Part shown: positions 25,534 through 32,816 of the stretch, piece by piece
Layout of the letters: each line of letters begins with the position of its first letter
How positions within the stretch are numbered: the stretch's first letter is position 1
DNA from: JAFARZ01 sp035651595
Lineage (GTDB): Bacteria; Actinomycetota; Actinomycetes; Streptosporangiales; Streptosporangiaceae
Assembly (NCBI GenBank): GCA_035651595.1
Contig: DASRFJ010000076.1
Location: 1-53,247, forward strand
Reading direction: 5' to 3'
Length of the DNA: 53,247 nt
Position numbers and translations under genes: made by a program
The notes under the pieces: model-generated
The model's input: the letters and a program-made list of their open reading frames with translations, nothing else
Told to the model about the DNA's origin: nothing
The model's database searches: none

Positions 25534-26261
25534 GTTGTCTCCGCCAAGTCGTCGCTGGAGCCGCGGCGGGCCGGACCGGACTCCGGCGAGTCCTCCGGGA
25601 GCGTCTCGTTCGGGCCGAGCCCGAGGATCACTGTGGTCGGGTCCTGGGTGATGCCGTCGAGGCCGTCCGAGAGCGCTATCCGGGTCCGCGCAATCCACCT
25701 GGGCCCGGTTTCGCCGCCGGACTCCTCATCGCCGCGCCGCGCGATAGCGAAGCCGACCGTTGTCGACGGATCGCACAAAGACCGTTCTTTCCCGTTCTTG
25801 AGCACCAGGAGAATGCCCTGGCTGCACTCGGTGCAGATACTGCGGACGAGCACATCGGCTACGACCGGCGGGATAGCGTACGAGCCCTCGATGGTCCGGA
25901 CATGCTGACGGGCGATGTACTCAAGCTCGTTCAGGTCGATGCGGCGCTCGTTCCGGGCGCGGATCAGGTATTTCCAGACTGGCAGCAGCTCACGGATAGC
26001 CTCAACCGACAGGCCCCCTTCTTTCGCCCGCAAGATCCACGTCAGCAACTGGATCACGATCTTCGGATACGCGCCCGCCCGCGAGCCGACCCGGACTGAC
26101 TTCGGGACGAGGCCCTCCGAGATGTAGAAGGTGAGCTGGCGGTCACCCACGCTGTAGCCGCGCTGGCGGACAGTGCTGAGCAGCTCGGATTTGGTCACGA
26201 GCTCGGGATCAGAGCCCTGCAGCTGCAGATACTCCAGGAAGCTGTTCTCTTCTAGCGCCAT
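25530..26261 (-). CDS. MerR-like HTH regulator, first gene of the defence operon
   Basis: 243 residues. Residues about 20-95 are a MerR-type winged helix: TKSELLSTVRQRGYSVGDRQ, LTFYISEGLVPKSVRVGSRA, then GLSVEAIRELLP. A Cys pair (SICTECSQG) follows in the C-terminal sensor part; the tail is acidic and Pro-rich. ATG 26261 is used; the longer frame lacks support. A perfect inverted repeat (26286-26300) lies 25 bases upstream and may be its own operator. It is followed by the Mrr-like gene with a GTGA overlap, so it likely controls the whole operon. Such extra regulators are not part of classical Hachiman. Confidence 0.75.
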   Translation of the reverse strand: MALEENSFLEYLQLQGSDPELVTKSELLSTVRQRGYSVGDRQLTFYISEGLVPKSVRVGSRAGAYPKIVIQLLTWILRAKEGGLSVEAIRELLPVWKYLIRARNERRIDLNELEYIARQHVRTIEGSYAIPPVVADVLVRSICTECSQGILLVLKNGKERSLCDPSTTVGFAIARRGDEESGGETGPRWIARTRIALSDGLDGITQDPTTVILGLGPNETLPEDSPESGPARRGSSDDLAETT

Positions 26262-26285
26262 GTCTTCATCTTCACTGTGGTTGTC

Positions 26286-26300
26286 TACACCTCCAGTGTA
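26286..26300. promoter_or_regulatory. Inverted repeat upstream of the MerR-like gene
   Basis: TACAC-CTCCA-GTGTA is a perfect 5-bp inverted repeat with a 5-base centre, 25 bases before the MerR-like start codon. Position and symmetry suit an operator for autoregulation of the four-gene operon. Only a footprint would prove it. Confidence 0.4.
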
Positions 26301-26460
26301 CCTGACATTTGAGACATTGCGCCCAGGCACGTCAGCAGGCAGCCCCTACGCTCCATGCCGACAGCTGAACAGGGCACGGCACCTCGTATCGACGTAACGA
26401 TCAGGCCTCGACAGGAAAGGCCCACAGCAGCCTGTTCCTGACATCGGATGACGGTCAGTC

Positions 26461-26490
26461 CTGATGGCAGATCGATGGCAGACAATCAAG
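26461..26490 (+). repeat. Candidate integrase arm site, right (GATGGCAG pair)
   Basis: Carries the same paired GATGGCAG units as 3571-3600 (24 of 30 positions identical, same orientation), 52 bases inside the right att core. In the excised circle both arms would flank the core, as integrase arm sites do. Confidence 0.55.
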
Positions 26491-26541
26491 AAGGCCGGTA
26501 CCGTGTCCCCAGGAACCAGCCTATGACCTGCTCGAACATTA

Positions 26542-26588
26542 AGTAGCCCCGACCGGATTCGAACCGGCGTTACCGCCTTGAGAGGGCG
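26542..26588 (-). repeat. Right attachment site, inside tRNA-Glu
   Basis: The 47-base repeat covers the anticodon stem to the 3' end of the intact tRNA-Glu gene plus one base. It matches 3411-3457 perfectly. It keeps the tRNA complete after integration. Confidence 0.92.
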
Positions 26589-26615
26589 GCGTCCTAGGCC
26601 TCTAGACGACGGGGC
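26543..26615 (-). tRNA. tRNA-Glu(CUC)
   Basis: 73 bases on the minus strand. The anticodon stem CCGCC/GGCGG encloses CTCTCAA, giving anticodon CUC (Glu, codon GAG). The T arm has GGTTCGAATCC; the acceptor stem pairs GGCCCCG with CGGGGCT (a G-U at the end) and the discriminator is A. CCA is not encoded. This gene is the integration target of the element that lies downstream of its 3' end. Confidence 0.95.
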
Positions 26616-26659
26616 CGTGCATGCCCGGCAAGAGTCTGCCGGCTAAGAACTAGCGGCGT

Positions 26660-27424
26660 TCAGACTACCGCGTCCCCGCCGTTGAGGCCAACTGAGGCTG
26701 CCAAGGCCACGCCGGCCGCCACCAAGGCGGCATTTCCAGCCGCCGGGCTCCCGTCAGCCATCACCACCGTGTCCTCGAGGCCGACCCGAATATCCCTGCC
26801 CATCGCCACGGCCGCCCGCAGGACTGACCACGTCGCCATGCCGTACCCATGGTGCAGCCGCGGAACTCCGCTCAAGTCACTGCGGTCCAGCGCCGCCTCG
26901 ACCTCGGCAGCCAACGCCACCGCACCGGCGGCAGACCTATCCTGCGGCTCGATCAGGATCCGCACCAGCGGTCCGAACTCCGACCCGAAACCGCGGAGCG
27001 CGTCGGCATCCGCCACCGTCCACACCCCGGCCTCGACACCGATCCCCAGCTCGCCGAGCAGACCTGCCAGCTCCACCGCCCCCGGCTCGGACAGGTTGAC
27101 CGACGCGAAGTCCGGCTTCCTCTCCCCCGTCCAGCCGGCTATCAGGGACAGCCGCCGGGAAACGTCTCCCCCGGCCGCCCAAAGCCCGGTGGTGACCCCG
27201 ACCGGGACCCCTGGCACCGCTGCCCGCACCGCGCCCACCGCAGCCAGCACTTCAGCCGCGGACAGCACCTCTGCCCCGGACGCATCGCGAGGGTGCAGGT
27301 GGATCGCGCCCGCACCGGCCCGAACCACGGCGACGGCATCGGCGGCAAGTTCCTCCGGCCGCTGGGGCACAGCCGCATGTGAATCTCGCGTGGTCCCGCC
27401 GTTCAAGCACGCCTTGACCAGCAT
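26660..27424 (-). CDS. BKACE-family (DUF849) beta-keto acid cleavage enzyme
   Basis: 254 residues of a TIM-barrel, zinc-dependent family that splits beta-keto acids with acetyl-CoA (3-keto-5-aminohexanoate cleavage enzyme, Kce, is the founder). Evidence: N-terminal ACLNGGTTR, the metal motif IHLHPRD, VGVTTGLW, and C-terminal RVGLEDTVV. At 254 residues it is shorter than the roughly 275-300 of most members. The substrate cannot be read from sequence. It lies just upstream of the tRNA-Glu on the same strand. Confidence 0.85.
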   Translation of the reverse strand: MLVKACLNGGTTRDSHAAVPQRPEELAADAVAVVRAGAGAIHLHPRDASGAEVLSAAEVLAAVGAVRAAVPGVPVGVTTGLWAAGGDVSRRLSLIAGWTGERKPDFASVNLSEPGAVELAGLLGELGIGVEAGVWTVADADALRGFGSEFGPLVRILIEPQDRSAAGAVALAAEVEAALDRSDLSGVPRLHHGYGMATWSVLRAAVAMGRDIRVGLEDTVVMADGSPAAGNAALVAAGVALAASVGLNGGDAVV

Positions 27425-27498
27425 CCGCCCGTCTCCCCTCGCACGCGGCGCCGCATCAACCTGGATCGTTGGATCCCGCTAATGGCCGGCCCGCGCAG

Positions 27499-27530
27499 CA
27501 AAAACGCGGACGCATCGAGGCGTCCGCGTT
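27499..27530 (-). terminator. Intrinsic terminator after tRNA-Gln
   Basis: An 11-bp perfect stem (27503-27513 with 27520-27530) and 6-base loop; on the minus strand the stem is followed by a run of five Ts. It lies just past the 3' end of tRNA-Gln. Confidence 0.8.
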
Positions 27531-27538
27531 GTCGCTGG

Positions 27539-27610
27539 CTGGGGTACCAGGACTCGAACCTAGACTAACAGGGCCAGAACCTGTCGGGCTGCCAATTACC
27601 CCATACCCCA
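27539..27610 (-). tRNA. tRNA-Gln(CUG)
   Basis: 72 bases. Acceptor TGGGGTA pairs with TACCCCA and the discriminator is G. The anticodon stem ACAGG/CCTGT encloses TTCTGGC, giving anticodon CUG (Gln, codon CAG). The T arm is AGGTTCGAGTCCT. A terminator follows at 27499-27530. Confidence 0.95.
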
Positions 27611-27701
27611 ATGGCATCACGCCCCGCTCTTCGGCGGCGCGCTCACGCAGTCTAGCCGACGCCGACCGCGCGGGCCAACACGAATGCTTGCTCCGCTCCC
27701 C

Positions 27702-29345
27702 TTATAGCGGGTCGATCTCGGCAAGCCCAGCCACCCGATCCAGCCGAAGCCACCGGGTGATCCCAGCAGCACGAAGGAAGTGCACGTCATGGCTGGCGAC
27801 CAGCAGCGCACCCCGGTATCCGTCCAGCGCCTCGACCAGCTGGCGGACCGAAGCCATGTCGAGGTTGTTCGTCGGCTCGTCCAGCAGCAGCAACTGCGGC
27901 GGCGGCTGGGCGAGCAGCAGCGCGGCGAGCACAGCGCGGAACCGCTCCCCGCCGGACAGCGTACCCGCCGCCATGTCCGCCCGCGCGCCCCGGAACAGGA
28001 ACCTGGCCAGACTCGCCCGCACCTCGTTGACCGAGGCTGACGGCGCCGCCGCCCGCACGTTCTCGACCACGCTCAGTGAGTTGTCGAGGGTGTCCAGCCG
28101 CTGCGGCAAATACCCGACCACGGCACCTGGCTTCACCGCCACACCCGGCAGCGAAGCCGTCCCCGCGATCGCCCGCAGCAGCGTGGTCTTACCGGCACCG
28201 TTCGGCCCGGTCAGCGCGATTCGCTCCGGCCCGCGGACGATCAGCTCCCCGATCGCGCCAACCTCGGAGACGGCGAACGCCCCGGCCGGATGCCACCCGC
28301 CGCCGTCGATTCCAGTGACCGTCAGCACGGTCCGCCCGGCCGGCACGTCGGTCCCGGGCAGCTTCACCCGGATCTCCGCGTCGTCCCTGACCGCGTCCTC
28401 CGCCTCGGTCAGCCGGTCGCGCGCGCTCTGCAGCCGCTCCATGTGCAGCTCACGCGACCGCCCCGCGGACTCCTGCGCGCGCCGCTTCAGCCCGCCAGCG
28501 ACGATCCGCGGAATGCTGCCCGACGCCGCCAGCTTGCGCCCCTGCCGGTCCCGCTGCGCCTGCTTGGTCTGGGCCTCGAGCAGATCACGCCGCTCCCGCC
28601 GCACCTGCGCGGCCGCCGAGCTCACCTCGCGCACCGCCGCCGCCTGCTCGGCCGCGATCATCTCCTCATAATCTTCAAGATTTCCCCCATATAGCAGAAC
28701 GGCATTGGTATGCACTTCAGCGATCTGCTCCACGCGCGCAAGGAGTTCGTGATCGTGGCTGACCACGATCAGCACCCCGCGCCACGAGTCGATGGCGTCG
28801 TACAAGCGGTGCCGCGAGTCGATATCGAGGTTGTTCGTCGGCTCGTCGAGGAGCAGGATGTCGGGGCGGCGCAGGAGCAACGCGGCAAGCGCGACGAGCA
28901 CGGTCTCGCCGCCAGATAGCTGCCCGACGCTGTCGTCAAGGCCGAGGTGCGCCAGGCCCAGCCGGTCCAGCCAGGCCCTGGCTCGCTCCTCGATGTCCCA
29001 GTCGTCGCCGACGGCGGCATACGTGCCGTCGTCCAGTTCGCCACGCTCGATCGCGTGCAGTGCGGCGCGGACAGCGGTGATACCCAGCAGGTCGCAGACG
29101 GTCCGGCTGGTGCCGAGCGTGATGGCCTGCGGCAGGTATCCGATCTCCCCGGTCGTTCGGACCGCACCGGACCCTGGACGTAGTTCCCCGGCGATCAGGC
29201 GGAGCAGTGTCGACTTGCCCGATCCGTTCGCGCCGATCAGCCCGGTCCGCCCCGGACCGAACGACACATGTACGCCCGACAGCACAACTGCGCCGTCTGG
29301 CCAGCTGAACGAAAGGTCGGAGCAGGTAATAGCAGCAGTGGACAT
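27702..29345 (-). CDS. ABC-F family ATPase (ribosome protection type)
   Basis: 547 residues with two ABC ATPase domains and no membrane part. Domain 1: Walker A GANGSGKST, LSGGE, LLLDEPTNNLD; a charged linker (about 240-330, rich in Arg/Glu, EAQTKQAQRDRQGR); domain 2: GPNGAGKTT, LSGGE, LLLDEPTNNLD. ABC-F proteins act at the ribosomal E site, and many streptomycete members give macrolide/lincosamide-type resistance. The start has GGGAG seven bases upstream. The 117-base leader contains two hairpins and a tiny open frame, which suggests antibiotic-controlled attenuation. Substrate specificity is unknown. Confidence 0.93.
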   Translation of the reverse strand: MSTAAITCSDLSFSWPDGAVVLSGVHVSFGPGRTGLIGANGSGKSTLLRLIAGELRPGSGAVRTTGEIGYLPQAITLGTSRTVCDLLGITAVRAALHAIERGELDDGTYAAVGDDWDIEERARAWLDRLGLAHLGLDDSVGQLSGGETVLVALAALLLRRPDILLLDEPTNNLDIDSRHRLYDAIDSWRGVLIVVSHDHELLARVEQIAEVHTNAVLLYGGNLEDYEEMIAAEQAAAVREVSSAAAQVRRERRDLLEAQTKQAQRDRQGRKLAASGSIPRIVAGGLKRRAQESAGRSRELHMERLQSARDRLTEAEDAVRDDAEIRVKLPGTDVPAGRTVLTVTGIDGGGWHPAGAFAVSEVGAIGELIVRGPERIALTGPNGAGKTTLLRAIAGTASLPGVAVKPGAVVGYLPQRLDTLDNSLSVVENVRAAAPSASVNEVRASLARFLFRGARADMAAGTLSGGERFRAVLAALLLAQPPPQLLLLDEPTNNLDMASVRQLVEALDGYRGALLVASHDVHFLRAAGITRWLRLDRVAGLAEIDPL

Positions 29346-29359
29346 CTGGCGGCTCCCAG

Positions 29360-29428
29360 CACGTAGGAATGGCTTCCGTTACGTGTTGCGATGCCGCAAG
29401 GCCGGCATCGCGGGCCTCAGAACTCCAC
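29360..29428 (-). promoter_or_regulatory. Structured leader with minimal uORF before ABC-F gene
   Basis: On the minus strand: a GTG-GAG-TTC-TGA frame (29417-29428) preceded by GGAG, then a perfect 9-bp hairpin (29388-29396 with 29403-29411), then a 6-bp hairpin (29360-29365 with 29380-29385) just before the ribosome site. The layout resembles ribosome-mediated attenuators of antibiotic-inducible ABC-F genes. Confidence 0.45.
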
Positions 29429-29463
29429 TCGTCTCTCCAGCCGTAGGCGATAAGACAACGTAA

Positions 29464-30714
29464 CTATAACGCACTGCCGACGCAGGCCACGAAGACGCGA
29501 GCGGGGCCGGTGGCCGATACCGCGCCGTCCGCGGCGGATACGAAGCACGACTCACCTCGGCCAAGCTTGACCGTATCCCGTACCGTTACACCGCCCGAGA
29601 CGCACAACATGATGCGCGGGCCGGTGCCTGGAAGCGGCATGGCCTCCTCGCCCAGGTCGACGCGGAACAGCTGGAACTCCGGCGCCCGGATGCCGTAGTC
29701 GGCCACGTTGCCATGGACCTCTGGCGCCACGATCGGCACAGCCACGGCGGGGTCGAGCAGCTTCAGCAGTTCAGGCACGTCGATGTGCTTGCCGGTGAGA
29801 CCGGCCCGCACCACATTGTCGGAGTTCGCGAGCAGCTCGATCCCGGTGCCGCGCAGATAGGCGTGCAGCCCGCCAGCCGGCATGAACACGGCCTGGCCCG
29901 GCTGAAGCACGGCGTGCTGGAGCAGCAGGGCAGCGACGATGCCGATGTCACCTGGGTGATCCGCGGCGACCCGCGTGATCGCGGCGCAGGCCGGCGCGTA
30001 CGGGCTCGCGCCGTCCGCCGCCAGCCGTGAGCAGGCCGCGATCACGTCGTCGATCAGCGCCGCGCGATCTTCGGCGGGCCACTGCAGGATCGTCGCCAGC
30101 GCGCACCCGACCGGAGCGGCCGCCCCGCCAACCGGAGCCGCGGCCACCGGAGCCGCGGCCAGCGGAGCCGCGGCCAGCGGAGCCGCGGCCAGCGCCATCT
30201 CGACGCCGGCCATTTTCAGCCGTGCCACGCCGAGCGCGCGGAGCAGGCCAAGCGCGTCCGCGGCGGAGCGCATGCCGGCCAGCACCTCAAACGGGGTCAG
30301 GGCGCACAGCAGCTCCGGCTTGGGCCAGTCGTCCACGTAGTTCCGCGCCGGATCCCCCGGGGCCAGGCCGCGCTCGTTGTCCGCACGGAAGCCGGTCGCT
30401 GCCTGCGTCCGCGACGGATGCACCTGAATCGACAGCGCCTTCTCCGCGGCGAGCACCTTGAGCAGGAACGGCAGCCGCCCGCCGAACCGGGCGGCGCGGT
30501 CCGCCCCCAGCTCACGATCCGGCGCGGCCGCGATGACCTTGTCGAGCCCTTCAGCCCGCCCGTCCCGCACCACGACCGAAGGCGCGGACGGATGCGCCCC
30601 CATCCACAGCTCCGCCTCCGGACCGTCGGCCGGCACGGGCCGACCTTGCAGCTCGGCTATCGACGTCCTCGAACCCCACGCGTACGGCCGGATAACCGGC
30701 TGGAGAAGGTCCAC
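29464..30714 (-). CDS. manA: Mannose-6-phosphate isomerase, class I
   Basis: 416 residues. Converts mannose-6-phosphate to fructose-6-phosphate with zinc in a cupin fold. N-terminal PYAWGSRTSIAELQG, ELWMGAHPSAPS, FLLKVLAAEKALSIQVHPS (zinc ligands Gln and His) and PKPELLCALTPFEVLAGMR are all family signatures; GLHAYLRGTGIELLANSDNVVRAGLT is kept in the C-terminal half. An Ala/Pro-rich insertion at about residues 174-205 is encoded by four 15-base tandem repeats (30134-30193) and probably forms a flexible loop. The 80-residue gene follows upstream on the same strand after nine bases. Confidence 0.93.
   Translation of the reverse strand: MDLLQPVIRPYAWGSRTSIAELQGRPVPADGPEAELWMGAHPSAPSVVVRDGRAEGLDKVIAAAPDRELGADRAARFGGRLPFLLKVLAAEKALSIQVHPSRTQAATGFRADNERGLAPGDPARNYVDDWPKPELLCALTPFEVLAGMRSAADALGLLRALGVARLKMAGVEMALAAAPLAAAPLAAAPVAAAPVGGAAAPVGCALATILQWPAEDRAALIDDVIAACSRLAADGASPYAPACAAITRVAADHPGDIGIVAALLLQHAVLQPGQAVFMPAGGLHAYLRGTGIELLANSDNVVRAGLTGKHIDVPELLKLLDPAVAVPIVAPEVHGNVADYGIRAPEFQLFRVDLGEEAMPLPGTGPRIMLCVSGGVTVRDTVKLGRGESCFVSAADGAVSATGPARVFVACVGSAL
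30134..30193. repeat. Tandem 15-bp repeat inside manA
   Basis: Four copies of GGAGCCGCGGCCAGC (first copy ends ACC), read in the gene as Leu/Pro-Ala-Ala-Ala units. Length multiples of 15 keep the frame, so copy number could vary without breaking the enzyme. Confidence 0.9.
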
Positions 30715-30723
30715 TCGCGCATG

Positions 30724-30966
30724 CTAGTCCCCAGCGACCGGCGACACGCCGTCCGCGGGGTGCTCCACCAGCGCGAGAACCCTGCTGGCCATGAACCGGG
30801 CGGTCCGTACCATCGTCCCCGTCCTGGTCACCTCGCTGACCTCGACCACCCCGCGCCGGTTCGTGATCTCGACCCGGCGGCCCGCTCGAGTCGCGGCGAC
30901 CTCATACGTGCGCGGTGCCTCGCCAGAGCCGGAATCAATGACGATCTCGACCCAGTCACCCTTCAT
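30724..30966 (-). CDS. Small conserved-looking hypothetical protein
   Basis: 80 residues, beta-rich: MKGDWVEIVIDSGSGEAPRT, YEVAATRAGRRVEITNRRGV, VEVSEVTRTGTMVRTARF. No family recognised. ATG 30966 is chosen because GGGAGG lies seven bases upstream; the frame is open to 31017 but without a ribosome site. It is followed after nine bases by manA and may be cotranscribed with it. Confidence 0.7.
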   Translation of the reverse strand: MKGDWVEIVIDSGSGEAPRTYEVAATRAGRRVEITNRRGVVEVSEVTRTGTMVRTARFMASRVLALVEHPADGVSPVAGD

Positions 30967-31017
30967 CCGGCGACCTCCCAGCCCATTGAACCTATATTCG
31001 AAGATATACCCTGACAT

Positions 31018-31637
31018 ACCACGGCGAAACGGCGTTGGCCGCCCGGCTCAACGACCGCCCTTGAATGTGCCGGCCCTGCCGTCTGCGGCAACTGCCTGAT
31101 AGCGGCGGGGGCTGCGTGCACCATGTGTCTGACGATGCGCCAGCGCGCTAGCTGGCTCTGCGTCAACGTGGTGGATTAACCCATCGTGGTGGGTTAACCT
31201 TCGAGAACGAGGGTCAGGCTTCCACAAGAGGGTAATCCGCCACGTTGTTCGAGGTCTAAGCACCGTCAGCGGCCCTGCGAACGCCGCGCTCCAGCGCCGA
31301 TCGCCGCGGAGCGACCCTGATAGACCACCAGGACCCCACTCCCGGTCAGAAAGGCGCCAAACACGGCGCCTTTTCTAACAGAAAGCCCTTTTCTAACACC
31401 TAACGCCTCGCCCAGCGCCCAACAAAAGGTGCAAGTCATGAAATGTCGGGCGACGATCCTCGGCGGGCACGGTGGCGGTGGCGTGCGGGCGCCGTCGCGG
31501 GGCGGGCACGATGGCGGCGCGTGGCGCAGTGGCGTGCGGCGGCGCGTGGCGGGTGGCGGGGTGCGGGTGGGGAAAGGAGGGCCCCGGCGCCGGGGGTGGG
31601 GGGCAGGCGCCGGGGCTGTTGAGGGGGGAGGGGGCGG
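31018..31637. other. Intergenic region with repeats and GC-rich tract
   Basis: 620 bases without a supportable gene. It holds an imperfect inverted repeat (31164-31182 with 31230-31246, sharing CAACGTGG.GGATTA), a second GTGGTGGGTTAACC copy at 31186-31199, a terminator-like hairpin at 31350-31374, and a G-rich low-complexity tract (about 31450-31630). Confidence 0.6.
31350..31374 (+). terminator. Intrinsic terminator hairpin
   Basis: AAAGGCGCC (31350-31358) pairs with GGCGCCTTT (31365-31373) around a 6-base loop, followed by T on the plus strand; the A-rich left arm also gives a short T-run on the minus strand, so it may work both ways. It would end transcription of the MoeZ operon from the right. 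Confidence 0.7.
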
Positions 31638-32816
31638 TTAGTAGGTCGGGAGGGACGGGTCTACCTGGGCGACCCAGGCTAGGACGCCGCCGCCCACGTG
31701 GACGGCGTCGGCGAAGCCCGCGTTCTTGACGATCGCCAGGGCTTCGGCCGAACGTGCGCCACTCTTACAGTGGAGCACGATGCGCTTGTCTTGGGGCAGC
31801 TTTTCGAGGGCCGCGCCCGAGACGAACTCGCCCTTGGGGATCAGGGTCGCGCCGGGGATCGACACGATCTCGTACTCGTTCGGCTCGCGCACGTCGACGA
31901 GGAAGATGTCCTCGCCGTTGGCCTGCATGACCGCCAGGTCCTTGGCGGAGATCGTGGAGTCCGCGGCCGCGGCGGCGGCCTCTTCGGACACCGCGCCGCA
32001 GAAGGCGTCGTAGTCGATCAGCTCGGTGATCGTCGGGTTCTTGCCGCAGACGGCGCACTCCGGGTCCTTCTGCACCCGGACGGTGCGGTAGCTCATCTCG
32101 AGCGCGTCGTAGATCATCAGGCGGCCGAGCAGCGGCTCGCCGATGCCGGTGATCAGCTTGATCGCTTCGTTGACCTGGATGGATCCGATCGACGCGCACA
32201 GCACGCCGAGCACGCCGCCCTCCGCGCAGGATGGCACCATGCCGGGCGGCGGCGGCTCCGGGTACAGGCAGCGGTAGCACGGCCCCTGCTCGGCCCAGAA
32301 CACGCTGGCCTGGCCGTCGAACCGGTAGATGGAGCCCCACACGTACGGCTTGCCGAGCAGCACGCAGGCGTCGTTCACCATGTAGCGGGTCGCGAAGTTG
32401 TCGGTCCCGTCCACGATCAGGTCGTACCGCGCGAAGATGTCCAGCACGTTGTCGTTGTCGAGCCGCTCGTTGTGCAGCACGACGTCGACCAGCGGGTTGA
32501 TCTCCTTGATGCTGTCCCGCGCGGATTCGGCCTTGGACCGGCCGATGTCGGACACGCCGTGGATGATCTGCCGCTGGAGGTTGGACTCGTCGACGACGTC
32601 GAAGTCGATGATGCCCAGGGTCCCCACCCCGGCGGCGGCCAGGTAGAGCAGCGCCGGCGAGCCGAGCCCGCCCGCGCCCACGCAGAGCACCTTGGCGTTC
32701 TTCAGCCGCTTCTGCCCGGTCATCCCCACGTCCGGGATGATCAGGTGACGGGAATAGCGCTTGACCTCGTCCACGGTCAGCTCGGCGGCCGGCTCAACCA
32801 GCGGCGGCAGCGACAC
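31638..32816 (-). CDS. moeZ: Adenylyltransferase/sulfurtransferase MoeZ
   Basis: About 392 residues in two domains. The E1-like ThiF/MoeB domain has RYSRHLIIPDVGMTGQ, the ATP loop GAGGLGSPALLYLAAAGVG, DFDVVDESNLQRQ and the zinc Cys pairs CYRC and CAVC. A rhodanese domain follows, with active Cys in LHCKSGARSAEAL. MoeZ adenylates and then sulfurates the C-terminal glycine of carrier proteins for molybdopterin, thiocarboxylate and cysteine-type pathways. GTG 32816 has GGAG eight bases upstream; ATG 32828 is an alternative without one. It is the last gene of the Ku / hydrolase / MoeZ operon. Confidence 0.95.
   Translation of the reverse strand: MSLPPLVEPAAELTVDEVKRYSRHLIIPDVGMTGQKRLKNAKVLCVGAGGLGSPALLYLAAAGVGTLGIIDFDVVDESNLQRQIIHGVSDIGRSKAESARDSIKEINPLVDVVLHNERLDNDNVLDIFARYDLIVDGTDNFATRYMVNDACVLLGKPYVWGSIYRFDGQASVFWAEQGPCYRCLYPEPPPPGMVPSCAEGGVLGVLCASIGSIQVNEAIKLITGIGEPLLGRLMIYDALEMSYRTVRVQKDPECAVCGKNPTITELIDYDAFCGAVSEEAAAAAADSTISAKDLAVMQANGEDIFLVDVREPNEYEIVSIPGATLIPKGEFVSGAALEKLPQDKRIVLHCKSGARSAEALAIVKNAGFADAVHVGGGVLAWVAQVDPSLPTY

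Larger units (their letters stand above)
3411..26588. mobile_element. Integrative mobilizable element in tRNA-Glu(CUC)
   Basis: A perfect 47-bp direct repeat bounds the region (3411-3457 and 26542-26588). The right copy is the 3' half of an intact tRNA-Glu gene and the left copy is a free-standing duplicate, the classic outcome of integration by a tyrosine recombinase into a tRNA 3' end. An integrase lies 158 bases inside the left end. A relaxase, a MobC-like protein and a candidate oriT are inside; no FtsK/TraB DNA translocase, type IV secretion genes or replication initiator are visible. It therefore fits an actinomycete integrative and mobilizable element carrying regulatory, nucleotide-processing and defence-like cargo. 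Confidence 0.9.

Noticed and set aside
31429..31641. Small plus-strand frame in the G-rich tract
   Set aside because: It is a low-complexity Gly/Arg sequence with no ribosome site.
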